Below are positions 33,681-42,685 of a stretch of 64,000 nt of DNA, in pieces. A model generated the notes under the pieces. That model was not told the DNA's origin and did no database searches. It saw only the letters and a list, made by a program, of their open reading frames with translations. The number at the start of each line of letters is the position of its first letter. Position 1 is the stretch's first letter. The stretch covers positions 1 through 64,000 of the forward strand of contig NZ_RCUW01000002.1 in NCBI RefSeq assembly GCF_003667525.1, in the 5' to 3' direction. The translations under genes were made by a program, and so were the position numbers. This DNA comes from Mycetocola_B reblochoni (GTDB lineage: Bacteria > Actinomycetota > Actinomycetes > Actinomycetales > Microbacteriaceae).

Positions 33681-34861
33681 GGCAACTCCTCTGGGGTGGG
33701 GGTCGGCGTCGGGCTCGGAACGGAACGGGAACGGCGTCGGCTGAGGCGACGGGACAGGATCGGCCAGATCGTGAACAGCGTGCACACGATCACGCCGACC
33801 ACGAGGAACAGGCCAGCCCACCAGGACGGCCGGATCAGGAACGCCAGCAGGCAGGCGATCGAGATCACGCTCGTCCAGGCGTAGAAGACGAGCACGGCGT
33901 TGAGGTGGGAGTGCCCGAGGTCGAGCAGACGATGGTGCAGGTGCTTGCGGTCGGCGGCGAACGGGGACTGACCGGCGCGCAGGCGCCGCAGCACGGCCAG
34001 CGAGAAGTCCAGCAACGGGAGGATGAGGATGGCGATCGGCAGGATCACGGGGATGTACGCACCGATGAGCTGACTGCGCCCCAGTGTGGCGTCGCCTCCG
34101 GCCGCGCCGAGCGCCTCGGGGTTGATCTGACCGGTCATCGCGATCGCACTCGTGGCCATCAGCAGACCGACGAGCAGGGCGCCGCCGTCGCCGATGAACA
34201 TCTTCGCCGGGCGGAAGTTCAGCGGCATGATCCCGACGCAGACACCGACGAGGACCGCGGAGATCAGCAGCGACAGGTTGAACCAGCTGCTCTGGCCGAG
34301 CTCCCTCACCATCATGTAGCCGTACACGAAGAACACGCTGTTGGCGATGAGCGCGACACCGGCGACGAGCCCGTCCAGTCCGTCGATGAAGTTCACCGCG
34401 TTCATCACCAGGACGATGATGAACACCGTCAGCGTGAACGACAGCCAGCTCGACCCGACCGTGAGGCCGCCGATCGGCAAGGAGTAGACCTGCACGCCGA
34501 ACCAGGCGATCACCCCCGCGGTGACGAACTGCGCCGCGAGCTTGATCATCCAGTCCAGGTCCCAGAGGTCGTCCGCCACACCGATGACGACGATCAGCGT
34601 GGCCGACACGAGGACGGCGGGCACCTCGCCGCTGCCGTCGAAGACGATCTGGAAGTACGGGTTCACCGAGGCGACGAGCACGGCGACGAGCACACCGACG
34701 TACATGGCCACGCCGCCGAGGCGCGGCGTCGGCCGCGTGTGCACGTCCCGCTCGCGGATCGGCGGATGCCAGCCGCGCTTGAGCGCCAGCTTGTACACGG
34801 CGACCGAGACGACGAACGTCACCACCGCCGCGATCAGTGCGATCAGGAGATACTGTCTCAC
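33677..34861 (-). CDS. wecA: Undecaprenyl-phosphate sugar-1-phosphate transferase, WecA/TagO-like
   Basis: Polytopic membrane enzyme (394 residues, about 10-11 helices) that links a sugar-1-phosphate, usually GlcNAc-1-P, to the lipid carrier and starts cell-wall glycopolymer synthesis. Conserved motifs: DDLWDLDW (metal-binding DD), NAVNFIDGLDGLVAG, MFIGDGGALLVG and the basic HLHHRLLDLGHSH loop. The last 30 residues are a disordered Arg/Ser then Pro/Thr tail. The place between sua5 and atpI-atpB is the same as in M. tuberculosis. Start GTG 34861, 11 bases after the sua5 stop. Confidence 0.95.
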   Translation of the reverse strand: MRQYLLIALIAAVVTFVVSVAVYKLALKRGWHPPIRERDVHTRPTPRLGGVAMYVGVLVAVLVASVNPYFQIVFDGSGEVPAVLVSATLIVVIGVADDLWDLDWMIKLAAQFVTAGVIAWFGVQVYSLPIGGLTVGSSWLSFTLTVFIIVLVMNAVNFIDGLDGLVAGVALIANSVFFVYGYMMVRELGQSSWFNLSLLISAVLVGVCVGIMPLNFRPAKMFIGDGGALLVGLLMATSAIAMTGQINPEALGAAGGDATLGRSQLIGAYIPVILPIAILILPLLDFSLAVLRRLRAGQSPFAADRKHLHHRLLDLGHSHLNAVLVFYAWTSVISIACLLAFLIRPSWWAGLFLVVGVIVCTLFTIWPILSRRLSRRRSRSVPSPTPTPTPEELP

Positions 34862-34872
34862 CGGGTCGCCGC

Positions 34873-35529
34873 TCAGTCCTCGGCCAGGAGACGGCCGACG
34901 ACGGCCCTCAGGCGTTCGCGGCTGACGGCGCCGTCCCTGAGCACGGTGAGGTCCCCGCCGTGGAGCAGGGCGGTGGCGTCGACGATCGTCGACGCCTGCT
35001 CGCCCCCCGACCCCGCCGACAGGTAGACGCCCACCGAGTCGCCGAGCATGGCCTCGGCCTCGGCGGCGGTGCGCGCGGCGGGCTGGCCGGTGAGGTTCGC
35101 CGAGGACACCGCGAGCGGGCCGGTCTCGGCGAGCAGCTCGAGGGCGACGGGGTGGTCGGGCATGCGGAGCGCGACCGTCCCCTCCGTCTCGCCGAGGTCC
35201 CAGGACAGCGAGGGGTGCGCGAGCAGCACGATCGTCAGGCCGCCCGGCCAGAACTCGTCGATGAGGTCGCGGACGGCGCGGGGGACCTCGCTCGCGAGCG
35301 CGTCGACCGTGGTCGCCGCGGGGACGAGGACGGGGGGAGGCGACTGCCGGGTCCGGCCCTTCGCGTCGAGCAGCCGCTGCACGGCGGAGGCGGAGAACGC
35401 GTCGGCGCCGACCCCGTACACCGTGTCCGTCGGCAGCACGATGAGCTCGCCCTTGGCGATGGCCTGACGGGCGAGGCGGGTACCGGTCAGCAGCTCGCTG
35501 TCGACGCTGCAGTCGAAGATCCTGGACAT
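34873..35529 (-). CDS. Threonylcarbamoyl-AMP synthase (Sua5/YrdC/TsaC)
   Basis: Makes threonylcarbamoyl-adenylate for the t6A37 modification of tRNAs. The 218-residue protein has KGELIVLPTDTVYGVGADA, the WPGGLTIVL motif and PLAVSSANLTGQPA. It is of the short TsaC length without the Sua5 domain. ATG 35529 is preceded by TAGAGT and seven bases, a leaderless arrangement; an ATG nine bases further upstream would overlap the -10 box. Confidence 0.95.
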   Translation of the reverse strand: MSRIFDCSVDSELLTGTRLARQAIAKGELIVLPTDTVYGVGADAFSASAVQRLLDAKGRTRQSPPPVLVPAATTVDALASEVPRAVRDLIDEFWPGGLTIVLLAHPSLSWDLGETEGTVALRMPDHPVALELLAETGPLAVSSANLTGQPAARTAAEAEAMLGDSVGVYLSAGSGGEQASTIVDATALLHGGDLTVLRDGAVSRERLRAVVGRLLAED

Positions 35530-35542
35530 CGGACCCACTCTA
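35530..35542 (-). promoter_or_regulatory. Leaderless promoter of sua5 (-10 TAGAGT)
   Basis: TAGAGT (35537-35542, minus strand), seven bases, then ATG. It lies in the 31-base gap between prmC and sua5, so the sua5-wecA-atpI group has its own start. Confidence 0.6.
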
Positions 35543-35560
35543 CCGCGAGGCGCCGGCGAC

Positions 35561-36499
35561 TCAGCCGTGCCGGCGGGCGTGCGTGACCCTGTCCCTGCCG
35601 CTGAGGTCGGGGATCGTCGTCGCCTCTGACCAGCCGGCGGCCGTCAGCAGCTCCCTGATCTGCTCGCCCTGCCGCTCGCCGTGCTCGATGGCCAGGAGAC
35701 GGCCGGGCTTCAGCAGCTCCGCTCCCCTGACGGCGAGCACCCGCACGACGTCGAGCCCGTCGGGACCGCCGTACAGCGCGAGCTCGGGATCGTGGAGCCG
35801 CACCTCCGGGTCGCGGGGGATCGCGTCGTCCGGCACGTAGGGAGGGTTGCTCAGCACCAGGTCGACCGTGCCGTCCAGCTCGTCGAGGGCGTCGCCGAGG
35901 TCGCCCCTCACCACGGTCGCGTTGTCCAGGCCGAGGCGACGGCGATTGCCCTCCGCCCACAGGAACGCCTCGACGGAGGCCTCGACGGCCCAGACGCGGC
36001 TCGCGGGGCTCTCCGTCGCCACGGAGAGGGCGATGGCGCCCGAGCCCGTCCCAAGATCGACGACGACCGGTCCCCCCGCGGCGGCGGCAACGGAGCCGCC
36101 CGCGTGCTCCAGGCGCTCGAGCTCGTCGAGGCCGAGCTGCACGAGCACCTCGGTCTCCGGTCGCGGCACGAAGACACCGGGCCCGACTGCGAGCTCGATC
36201 CGGCGGAACGCGGCGACGCCGGTGATGTGCTGCAGAGGTTCGCGCGCCATCCGCCTGCTCACGACCTCGCCGAGCGCGTCGAGCGCCGCCGGGTCCAGCG
36301 GCCGCCCGAGCACGATCGCGGTCTGCAGCTGCGCCCTGTCCAGGCCGGAGACGAAGGCGATCAGCAGCTCCGCGTCGACATCGGCGGAGGGGACACCAGC
36401 CGAGGCGAGCAGGGCGACGGTCGCGCGGCGCACCGCGCCGGCGGAGGGGTCGGCGACGAGGGAGGGGAAGGGCCGGACCGGCCGGGGGTACTCGGTCAT
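35561..36499 (-). CDS. prmC: Release factor glutamine methyltransferase
   Basis: Methylates the Gln of the GGQ motif of RF1 and RF2. The 312-residue protein has the N-terminal helical domain, the SAM motif VVDLGTGSGAIAL, and NPPYVP near residue 218 that binds the Gln. ATG 36499 is chosen from family length. A TAGGCT box (about 36525) lies upstream. Its partner substrate gene prfA is 1.7 kb away; cysK and cysE separate them here. Confidence 0.95.
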   Translation of the reverse strand: MTEYPRPVRPFPSLVADPSAGAVRRATVALLASAGVPSADVDAELLIAFVSGLDRAQLQTAIVLGRPLDPAALDALGEVVSRRMAREPLQHITGVAAFRRIELAVGPGVFVPRPETEVLVQLGLDELERLEHAGGSVAAAAGGPVVVDLGTGSGAIALSVATESPASRVWAVEASVEAFLWAEGNRRRLGLDNATVVRGDLGDALDELDGTVDLVLSNPPYVPDDAIPRDPEVRLHDPELALYGGPDGLDVVRVLAVRGAELLKPGRLLAIEHGERQGEQIRELLTAAGWSEATTIPDLSGRDRVTHARRHG

Positions 36500-36622
36500 G
36501 CGCGCCTGGAAGTCCTCACCCCTGGAGCCTAGCCGAGCGGTCGCGACACCACGCGTCACACGGCGAGGACGAGCCCATACACTGAGACGGAGTCCCCCGA
36601 CCACCGATCAGGAAGTGCACCC

Positions 36623-37558
36623 GTGACTGCTTCGATTCACCCCAACATCACCACGGCGTTCGGCAACACCCCCCTCGTCCGGCTCAACCGCGTCGCCGGC
36701 GATCAGGCGACCGTCGCCGCCAAGCTCGAGTACTTCAACCCCGGGTCGAGCGTCAAGGACCGTCTCGGCATCGCCATCGTCGACGCCGCCGAGGCCAGCG
36801 GCGAGCTGAAGCCCGGCGGCACGATCGTCGAGGGCACCAGCGGCAACACCGGCATCGCCCTCGCCCTGGTCGGTGCGGCGCGCGGCTACCGCGTGATCCT
36901 GTCCATGCCCTCGTCGATGAGCCAGGAGCGCCGCGTGCTCCTGCGCGCGTTCGGGGCCGAGCTCGTGCTCACCGAGCCGGCGCTGGGGATGAAGGGCGCC
37001 GTCGCGAAGGCGCAGGAGATCGTCGAGAGCACCCCCGGCGCGATCTGGGCGAAGCAGTTCGCCAACGAGGCCAACGCCGAGATCCACCGCAAAACCACGG
37101 CGGAGGAGATCTGGCGGGACACCGACGGCGAGGTCGACATCGTCGTCGCCGGCATCGGCACGGGGGGAACCATCACCGGCGTCGGCCAGGTGCTCAAGGA
37201 GCGCAAGCCCGGCGTGCAGATCGTCGCCGTCGAGCCGGTCGACTCCCCGATCCTCAACGGCGGCCAGCCCGGGCCCCACAAGATCCAGGGCATCGGCCCC
37301 AACTTCGTCCCCGAGGTGCTCGACACCACGATCTACGACGAGGTCATCGACGTGTCCTTCGACGACTCGGTCGCGACGGCGCAGCGTCTCGCCGCGGAGG
37401 AGGGCGTGCTCGCGGGCATCTCGTCCGGAGCCGCCGTGTGGGCCGCCGCGCAGCTGGCCGCGCGTCCCGAGAACGCGGGCAAGACCATCGTGGTCATCAT
37501 CCCCGACACGGGCGAGCGGTACATCTCGACGCCGCTCTGGGCCGGCCTGGCCGACTAG
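36623..37558 (+). CDS. cysK: Cysteine synthase (O-acetylserine sulfhydrylase)
   Basis: Makes cysteine from O-acetylserine and sulfide with PLP. The 311-residue protein has the PLP lysine K45 in NPGSSVKDRLG, the substrate loop EGTSGNTGIALA and the phosphate loop GIGTGGTITGVG. GTG 36623 has AGGAAG seven bases upstream, and a TACACT box lies at 36578-36583. cysE follows three bases after the stop, so the two consecutive steps are in one operon. Confidence 0.97.
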   Translation: MTASIHPNITTAFGNTPLVRLNRVAGDQATVAAKLEYFNPGSSVKDRLGIAIVDAAEASGELKPGGTIVEGTSGNTGIALALVGAARGYRVILSMPSSMSQERRVLLRAFGAELVLTEPALGMKGAVAKAQEIVESTPGAIWAKQFANEANAEIHRKTTAEEIWRDTDGEVDIVVAGIGTGGTITGVGQVLKERKPGVQIVAVEPVDSPILNGGQPGPHKIQGIGPNFVPEVLDTTIYDEVIDVSFDDSVATAQRLAAEEGVLAGISSGAAVWAAAQLAARPENAGKTIVVIIPDTGERYISTPLWAGLAD

Positions 37559-37561
37559 CAC

Positions 37562-38095
37562 GTGTCACCCCTCCGACGCATCCGCGAGGACATCAGGGCG
37601 GCCAGGGTCTTCGACCCGGCCGCCCGGTCCTCGTTCGAGGTGTTCCTGAGCTACTCGGGCCTGCACGCCGTGTGGGGCCACCGGCTCGCGAACGCGCTCT
37701 GGCGGAGGGGCGTGCGGCTCCCGGCACGCCTGATCTCGCAGTTCACCCGCTTCCTCACCGGCGTCGAGATCCATCCGGGTGCCACGATCGGTCGGCGCTT
37801 CTTCATCGACCACGGCTCCGGCGTCGTCATCGGCGAGACCGCGGTCGTCGGCGACGACGTCCTCATGTACCACCAGGTCACCCTCGGCGGCACGACCCGC
37901 TCCCCCGGCCGACGCCACCCCACCGTCGGCGACCGCGTCGTCCTCGGCGCGGGCGCGAAGCTGCTCGGCCCGATCACCGTCGGCTCGGACAGCGTGGTCG
38001 GCGCGGGCGCCGTCGTCCTGACCGACGCCCCGGACGGCTCCCTGCTCGTGGGCGTGCCGGCCACCGTCCGGCAGCGCGACCGCAGCCAGCGCTGA
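37562..38095 (+). CDS. cysE: Serine O-acetyltransferase
   Basis: Makes O-acetylserine, the substrate of CysK. The 177-residue protein is of the short type: a brief N-terminal helical part and the left-handed beta-helix of hexapeptide repeats, with IDHGSGVVIGETAVVGDDVLMY-type active-site residues (His in FFIDHGSG) and the GGTTRS loop. The C-terminal tail after GVPATV is very short and lacks the terminal Ile that docks into CysK in enterobacteria. GTG start, coupled to cysK. Confidence 0.95.
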   Translation: MSPLRRIREDIRAARVFDPAARSSFEVFLSYSGLHAVWGHRLANALWRRGVRLPARLISQFTRFLTGVEIHPGATIGRRFFIDHGSGVVIGETAVVGDDVLMYHQVTLGGTTRSPGRRHPTVGDRVVLGAGAKLLGPITVGSDSVVGAGAVVLTDAPDGSLLVGVPATVRQRDRSQR

Positions 38096-38158
38096 CGCCG
38101 GCGGCACGGCCGAACAGCTCGCGGACAAGCGCGGGAGGCGCCGTGGCGGCTCGGAATG

Positions 38159-39238
38159 CTAGGCGTTGTCGCCGATCTCCGCCAGACGGGCCTCCTCGTC
38201 GGCGGTGATCGCCGACTCGATGATCGGGTCGAGCGCACCGTTCATGACGTGGTCGAGGTTGTACGCCTTGTACCCCGTGCGGTGGTCGGCGATGCGGTTC
38301 TCCGGGAAGTTGTAGGTGCGGATGCGCTCCGAGCGGTCCATTGTGCGGATCTGGCTGCGCCGGGCGTCGGAGGCCGCCGCCGCCTGCTCCTCCTGCTGGC
38401 GGGCCAGCAGCCGGGCACGCAGCACGCGCATCGCCGCCTCACGGTTCTGCAGCTGGCTCTTCTCGTTCTGCATCGACACGACGATGCCGGTCGGCAGGTG
38501 GGTGATCCGCACGGCCGAGTCGGTCGTGTTCACGCTCTGACCGCCGGGGCCGGACGAGCGGTAGACGTCGATCTTGAGGTCGTTCTGGTTGATGTCGACC
38601 TCCTCCGGCTCGTCCACCTCGGGGAACACCAGCACCCCGGTCGTCGAGGTGTGGATACGACCCTGTGACTCGGTCGCGGGGACGCGCTGCACGCGGTGCA
38701 CGCCACCCTCGTACTTCAGGTGCGCCCACACGCCCTGCGCCGGGTCGGAGCCGGACGACTTGATGGCCACCTGGACGTCCTTGTACCCGCCGAGGTCGCT
38801 CTCCGTGCGCTCGAGCAGCTCCGTCTTCCAGCCCTTCGACTCCGCATAGTGGATGTACATGCGCAGCAGGTCGGCGGCGAACAGCATGCTCTCCGCGCCG
38901 CCCTCGCCGCCCTTGATCTCCATGATCACGTCGCGGCCGTCGTCGGGGTCCCGCGGGATGAGCAGGCGGCGGAGTGCCTCCTGCGCCTCGGCGATGGACG
39001 CCTCGAGCACGGGGATCTCGGCGGCGAACGCCTCGTCCTCGGCGGCGAGCTCCCGTGCCGCCTCGAGGTCGTCGGTCAGCCCGCTCCAGCGCTGGTAGGC
39101 GGCGACGATGCGCGACAGCTCCGCATACCGGCGGTTCACCTTCCGCGCCCTCGCCGCGTCCTGGTGGACGGCGGGGTCGGCGAGCAGCTCCTGCAGCTGC
39201 GCGTGCTCGTCGATCAGGACGGAGACGGATTCGAACAT
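38159..39238 (-). CDS. prfA: Peptide chain release factor 1
   Basis: Recognises UAA and UAG stop codons. The 359-residue protein has PAT in the codon-recognition loop (RVPATESQGRIHTS) and GGQ at about 230-232 in SSGPGGQSVNTTDSAV. ATG 39238 has AGGAAGG five bases upstream. It follows rho with a 90-base gap; rpmE, found between these two genes in M. tuberculosis, is absent. The 63 bases between its stop and cysE hold no clear terminator. Confidence 0.98.
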   Translation of the reverse strand: MFESVSVLIDEHAQLQELLADPAVHQDAARARKVNRRYAELSRIVAAYQRWSGLTDDLEAARELAAEDEAFAAEIPVLEASIAEAQEALRRLLIPRDPDDGRDVIMEIKGGEGGAESMLFAADLLRMYIHYAESKGWKTELLERTESDLGGYKDVQVAIKSSGSDPAQGVWAHLKYEGGVHRVQRVPATESQGRIHTSTTGVLVFPEVDEPEEVDINQNDLKIDVYRSSGPGGQSVNTTDSAVRITHLPTGIVVSMQNEKSQLQNREAAMRVLRARLLARQQEEQAAAASDARRSQIRTMDRSERIRTYNFPENRIADHRTGYKAYNLDHVMNGALDPIIESAITADEEARLAEIGDNA

Positions 39239-39275
39239 GGGGGCCTTCCTGGGTGTGTCGGCGTGCGGACAGGCA

Positions 39276-39320
39276 ACGGGCCCGTCCCCTCCCGGCGATG
39301 CGGTGAGGGCACGGGCCCGT
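39276..39320 (-). terminator. Hairpin between rho and prfA
   Basis: A 16-bp stem with one mismatch (39276-39291 with 39305-39320) and 13-base loop, nine bases after the rho stop. It can end or weaken the rho transcript before prfA. Confidence 0.65.
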
Positions 39321-39328
39321 GCTGGACG

Positions 39329-41497
39329 CTAACGGTGGTCGCGGTCGTGCGCTCCGGGGGCGGAGACGGCCGACTTCTGCATCTGGACGAGGAACTCGAC
39401 GTTGGAGCCGGTCTCCTTCAGCTTGCCGAGGACGACCTCGAGCGCCTGCTGCGGGTCGAGACCCGCCAGCGCGCGGCGGAGCTTCCAGGTGACCTTGACC
39501 TCGTCGGCGGCCAGGAGCATCTCCTCGCGCCGGGTCGAGGAGGCGTTGACGTCGACCGCGGGGAAGATGCGCTTGTCGGCCAGCTGGCGGCTGAGCCGCA
39601 GCTCCGAGTTGCCGGTTCCCTTGAACTCCTCGAAGATGACCTCGTCCATCTTGGAGCCGGTCTCGACGAGGGCCGTCGCGATGATGGTGAGCGAGCCGCC
39701 GTTCTCGATGTTGCGCGCAGCGCCGAAGAACCGCTTCGGCGGGTAGAGCGCGCTGGCGTCCACGCCGCCGGAGAGCACACGGCCCGAGGTCGGCGCGGCC
39801 AGGTTATAGGCCCGGCTCAGGCGCGTGATCGAGTCGAGGAGCACCACGACGTCCTGGCCGAGCTCCACCAGGCGCTTGGCACGCTCGATGGCGAGCTCCG
39901 CGACGGTGATGTGGTCCTCGGCCGGCCGGTCGAAGGTCGAGGCGATGACCTCGCCCGCGACCGAGCGCTGCATGTCGGTGACCTCTTCCGGCCGCTCGTC
40001 GACGAGGACCATCATCAGGTGGACCTCGGGGTCGTTCTTGGCGATGGCGTTGGCGATCTGCTGGAGCACGATCGTCTTGCCCGCCTTCGGCGGGGCCACG
40101 ATGAGGCTGCGCTGGCCCTTGCCGATCGGGGCGACCAGGTCGATGATCCGCTGGGTGAGCTTGTTCTGCTCCGTCTCGAGGCGGAGCCGCTCCTGCGGGT
40201 ACAGCGGCGTGAGCGCGCCGAACTCGACGCGCGTGCCGGCGTCCTCGACGCTCAGGCCGTTGATCGACTCGACCTTGACGATGGCGTTGTACTTCTGCCG
40301 TCCGGAGCTCTCGCCCTCGCGCGGCTGCTTGATGAAGCCGGAGACGGCGTCGCCCTTGCGGAGGTGGTACTTCTTCACCTGGCCGAGCGAGACGTACACG
40401 TCGCTCGGTCCCGGCAGGTAGCCGGAGGTGCGGATGAAGGCGTAGTTGTCGAGCACGTCGAGGATGCCGGCGACGGGGATCAGCACGTCGTCCTCGGCGA
40501 TCTCCGGCTCGACCTCGTCGCCGGTGCGGCGCTTGCGGTCCCTGCCGCGGCCGCGGCCGCGGGCGGAGCCCTCGTCCTCGGCGTCCTGCTCGTGACCCCT
40601 GGGGCCGTTCTGCGCGGTGTCGGCGTCGTGGGTGCTGTCGGCGTTGCCGTTGTTGCCCCTGCCACGGCCACGACCGCGACCCCTGCTGCGGCCGTTGCCC
40701 TCGCCGTCGCCGTTGTCCTGGCGGTTGCCGTCCTGGCGGTTGCCGTCCTGGCCGTTGGTGCCCTGGCGGTTCCCGGAACGGCCGGTGCCCTCGCCCTGTC
40801 CGCGCTTGTCGTCCTGGCCCGCGTCGCTCTGGCCGCGCTTCTCGGCGGACTTCTGCTCGTTCTGCTGCTCCGACGACGCGACCTCGGCGTCGCCGTTCTG
40901 CTGACGGTCCCTGCCCCTGCCCCGGTTGCGACGGCTCGGGCGCTGCTCGGCGGTCTCCTCCTCGGCGGCCGGCGGAACCTGGGCCTGCTCGGTGTCGGCG
41001 TTCACGTGCCCACCGGCAGCCACGGGGCCACCGCTGCGGGCACGACGCGAGCCGCGTCCGCTCTCGCCCGCGGGCTGAACGGCGGCGATCGCCTCGGCGA
41101 GGCTGGCCTCGATGGCGGCGGCCTCCTCCGGCGCGACGGCGGGCTCGGACGACGCACGACGCGAGCCGCGCTGTCCGCGACCCGAACCACGCGTGCCGTC
41201 GGCCCGACGGCCCTCGGCTGCGGGGGTCGCCTCGGGTGCGGGCTCGGCCTCCGGCTCCGCGGACGCGGCCGGAGCCTGGGCCTCAGGAGCGGCCACGGCC
41301 TCGGCGGCCGGTGCCTCGACCACGGGCAGCTGGGCGCCCCTGGCGGCGATGATCGCCTCGATGAGCTCCTGCTTACGGAGCTTGGACGCTCCGGAGACTC
41401 CGAGACCGGTCGCCAGCTGCTGGAGCGCGGCGACCTTGAGACGGCCGAGTTCGGCGTCCGGGACCTCGGCGGACGAGGTGTTGTTGACGTCTGTCAC
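39329..41497 (-). CDS. rho: Transcription termination factor Rho
   Basis: Hexameric RNA-dependent helicase that ends transcription. The 722-residue protein has the Rho_N domain (residues about 15-50, KVAALQQLATGLGVSGASKLRKQELIEAI is its span), a long insertion of about 240 residues that is first Ala/Glu/Pro-rich then Arg/Gly/Asn/Gln/Asp-rich, the cold-shock-type RNA-binding domain (YLPGPSDVYVSLGQVKKYHL) and the ATPase core with Walker A APPKAGKT near residue 470. Long insertions of this type are known in actinobacterial Rho and add RNA binding. Start is GTG with AGGAAAGGA 12 bases upstream. Confidence 0.97.
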   Translation of the reverse strand: MTDVNNTSSAEVPDAELGRLKVAALQQLATGLGVSGASKLRKQELIEAIIAARGAQLPVVEAPAAEAVAAPEAQAPAASAEPEAEPAPEATPAAEGRRADGTRGSGRGQRGSRRASSEPAVAPEEAAAIEASLAEAIAAVQPAGESGRGSRRARSGGPVAAGGHVNADTEQAQVPPAAEEETAEQRPSRRNRGRGRDRQQNGDAEVASSEQQNEQKSAEKRGQSDAGQDDKRGQGEGTGRSGNRQGTNGQDGNRQDGNRQDNGDGEGNGRSRGRGRGRGRGNNGNADSTHDADTAQNGPRGHEQDAEDEGSARGRGRGRDRKRRTGDEVEPEIAEDDVLIPVAGILDVLDNYAFIRTSGYLPGPSDVYVSLGQVKKYHLRKGDAVSGFIKQPREGESSGRQKYNAIVKVESINGLSVEDAGTRVEFGALTPLYPQERLRLETEQNKLTQRIIDLVAPIGKGQRSLIVAPPKAGKTIVLQQIANAIAKNDPEVHLMMVLVDERPEEVTDMQRSVAGEVIASTFDRPAEDHITVAELAIERAKRLVELGQDVVVLLDSITRLSRAYNLAAPTSGRVLSGGVDASALYPPKRFFGAARNIENGGSLTIIATALVETGSKMDEVIFEEFKGTGNSELRLSRQLADKRIFPAVDVNASSTRREEMLLAADEVKVTWKLRRALAGLDPQQALEVVLGKLKETGSNVEFLVQMQKSAVSAPGAHDRDHR

Positions 41498-41758
41498 GTT
41501 CGTGGGATTCCTTTCCTCCCGGGCGCTGTGTGCGCAACACGGGGAGTACCACCATCCTTGGGGGCGTGCGTCGCGTCACGGCGACAGGACACTGCACCCC
41601 CGAGACACCGCCCGAGCGAAGAGACGCGCGGGCACATGAGGTGATGGGCTGATAGTGCGAATGCAACACGGTGGCAGAGAATGCGCAATTGCGCTCCACC
41701 GTGTTGACCCCACACTAGCACCGCCCCGGCCGTGCCGAGACGAAAAGCGTCGCGTTCC
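41498..41758. other. Intergenic leader between thrB and rho
   Basis: 261 bases without a gene. It holds the nested palindrome at 41664-41706 and the probable long 5' leader of rho. Long leaders with autogenous control are known for rho in other bacteria; here this is inference from the length and the structure only. Confidence 0.5.
41664..41706 (-). terminator. Nested palindrome downstream of thrB and upstream of rho
   Basis: An 11-bp perfect outer stem (41664-41674 with 41696-41706) encloses a 21-base loop that itself contains the 12-base palindrome GCGCAATTGCGC (41683-41694). It may end the thrB transcript. It is 53 bases after the thrB stop. Confidence 0.6.
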
Positions 41759-42685
41759 TCAGGAATTCACGTCGACGACGCGAGCGCCCCGGATGTCGAC
41801 CGCCAGGCTGAGTGCCGTCCACGGCACCCCGCTGAGCTCCGCCGCGGCCGCAGCGGCGCGCTCGCGCTCCCCCGGGCCGTTCGCCAGGACGAGGACGGAC
41901 GGCCCGGCCCCCGACACGACGGCGGGGAACCCGCGCTCGCGCAGCGCCTGGACCATGCCGCTGGTCTGGGGCATCGCCCCCGCCCGGTAGTCCTGGTGGA
42001 GTCGGTCCTCCGTCGCGGCGAGCAGCAGCTCGGGGCTCTGCGTCATGGCCGCCACCAGCAGGGCGGACCGGGACAGGTTGAAGATCGCGTCCGCGTGCGG
42101 CACCTGCTCCGGCTGGAGACTGCGCGCCAGCTTCGTCGACATCGTCACCTCGGGAACGAGCACGAGCGGCGACACCCCCCTGTGGACGAGGAGCCGCTTG
42201 AAGCGCGGGCCGTCCTCCGTGATCCAGGCGATCGTCAGGCCGCCGAAGAGCGCCGGCGCGACGTTGTCGGGATGCCCCTCGAGCTCCGTGGCGATCCGCA
42301 GCAGCTCATCGTCGGAGACGGGGCGGTCCGAGCCGACGAGCCCCACCGCAGCCATGATGCCGGCGACGACCGCGGCGCCGGAGGAGCCCATCCCCCTGCC
42401 GTGAGGGATCGTGTTCGATGCCTCGATGAGGACGCCGCCCGGCGCGGGGACACCGAGCGCGGCGAAGGTGTGGAGCATCGACGAGGCGACCAGGTTGCGC
42501 TCGTCGAGCGGGACCTCGCCCTCCCCCACCCCGGAGACGACGACCCGGACGCCCGGCTCGTCGACGACACTCACCGTCAGCTCGTCGTAGACGCTCAGGG
42601 CGATGCCGAGGGTGTCGAAGCCGGGTCCGAGGTTCGCCGAGGTCGCCGGGACGGTGACCCGAACGCGGCGAGGCGCCTCGGTCAC
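41759..42685 (-). CDS. thrB: Homoserine kinase
   Basis: Phosphorylates homoserine in threonine synthesis; a GHMP-family kinase of 308 residues. Motifs: the start VTVPATSANLGPGFDTLG, the ATP loop IPHGRGMGSSGAAVVAG and the C-terminal VSGAGPSVL. Its GTG start overlaps the thrC stop by four bases (GTGA). Last gene of the lysA-hom-thrC-thrB group. Confidence 0.97.
   Translation of the reverse strand: MTEAPRRVRVTVPATSANLGPGFDTLGIALSVYDELTVSVVDEPGVRVVVSGVGEGEVPLDERNLVASSMLHTFAALGVPAPGGVLIEASNTIPHGRGMGSSGAAVVAGIMAAVGLVGSDRPVSDDELLRIATELEGHPDNVAPALFGGLTIAWITEDGPRFKRLLVHRGVSPLVLVPEVTMSTKLARSLQPEQVPHADAIFNLSRSALLVAAMTQSPELLLAATEDRLHQDYRAGAMPQTSGMVQALRERGFPAVVSGAGPSVLVLANGPGERERAAAAAAELSGVPWTALSLAVDIRGARVVDVNS

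Noticed and set aside
38696..41644. Open frame of 982 codons on the plus strand
   Set aside because: Antisense of prfA and rho.
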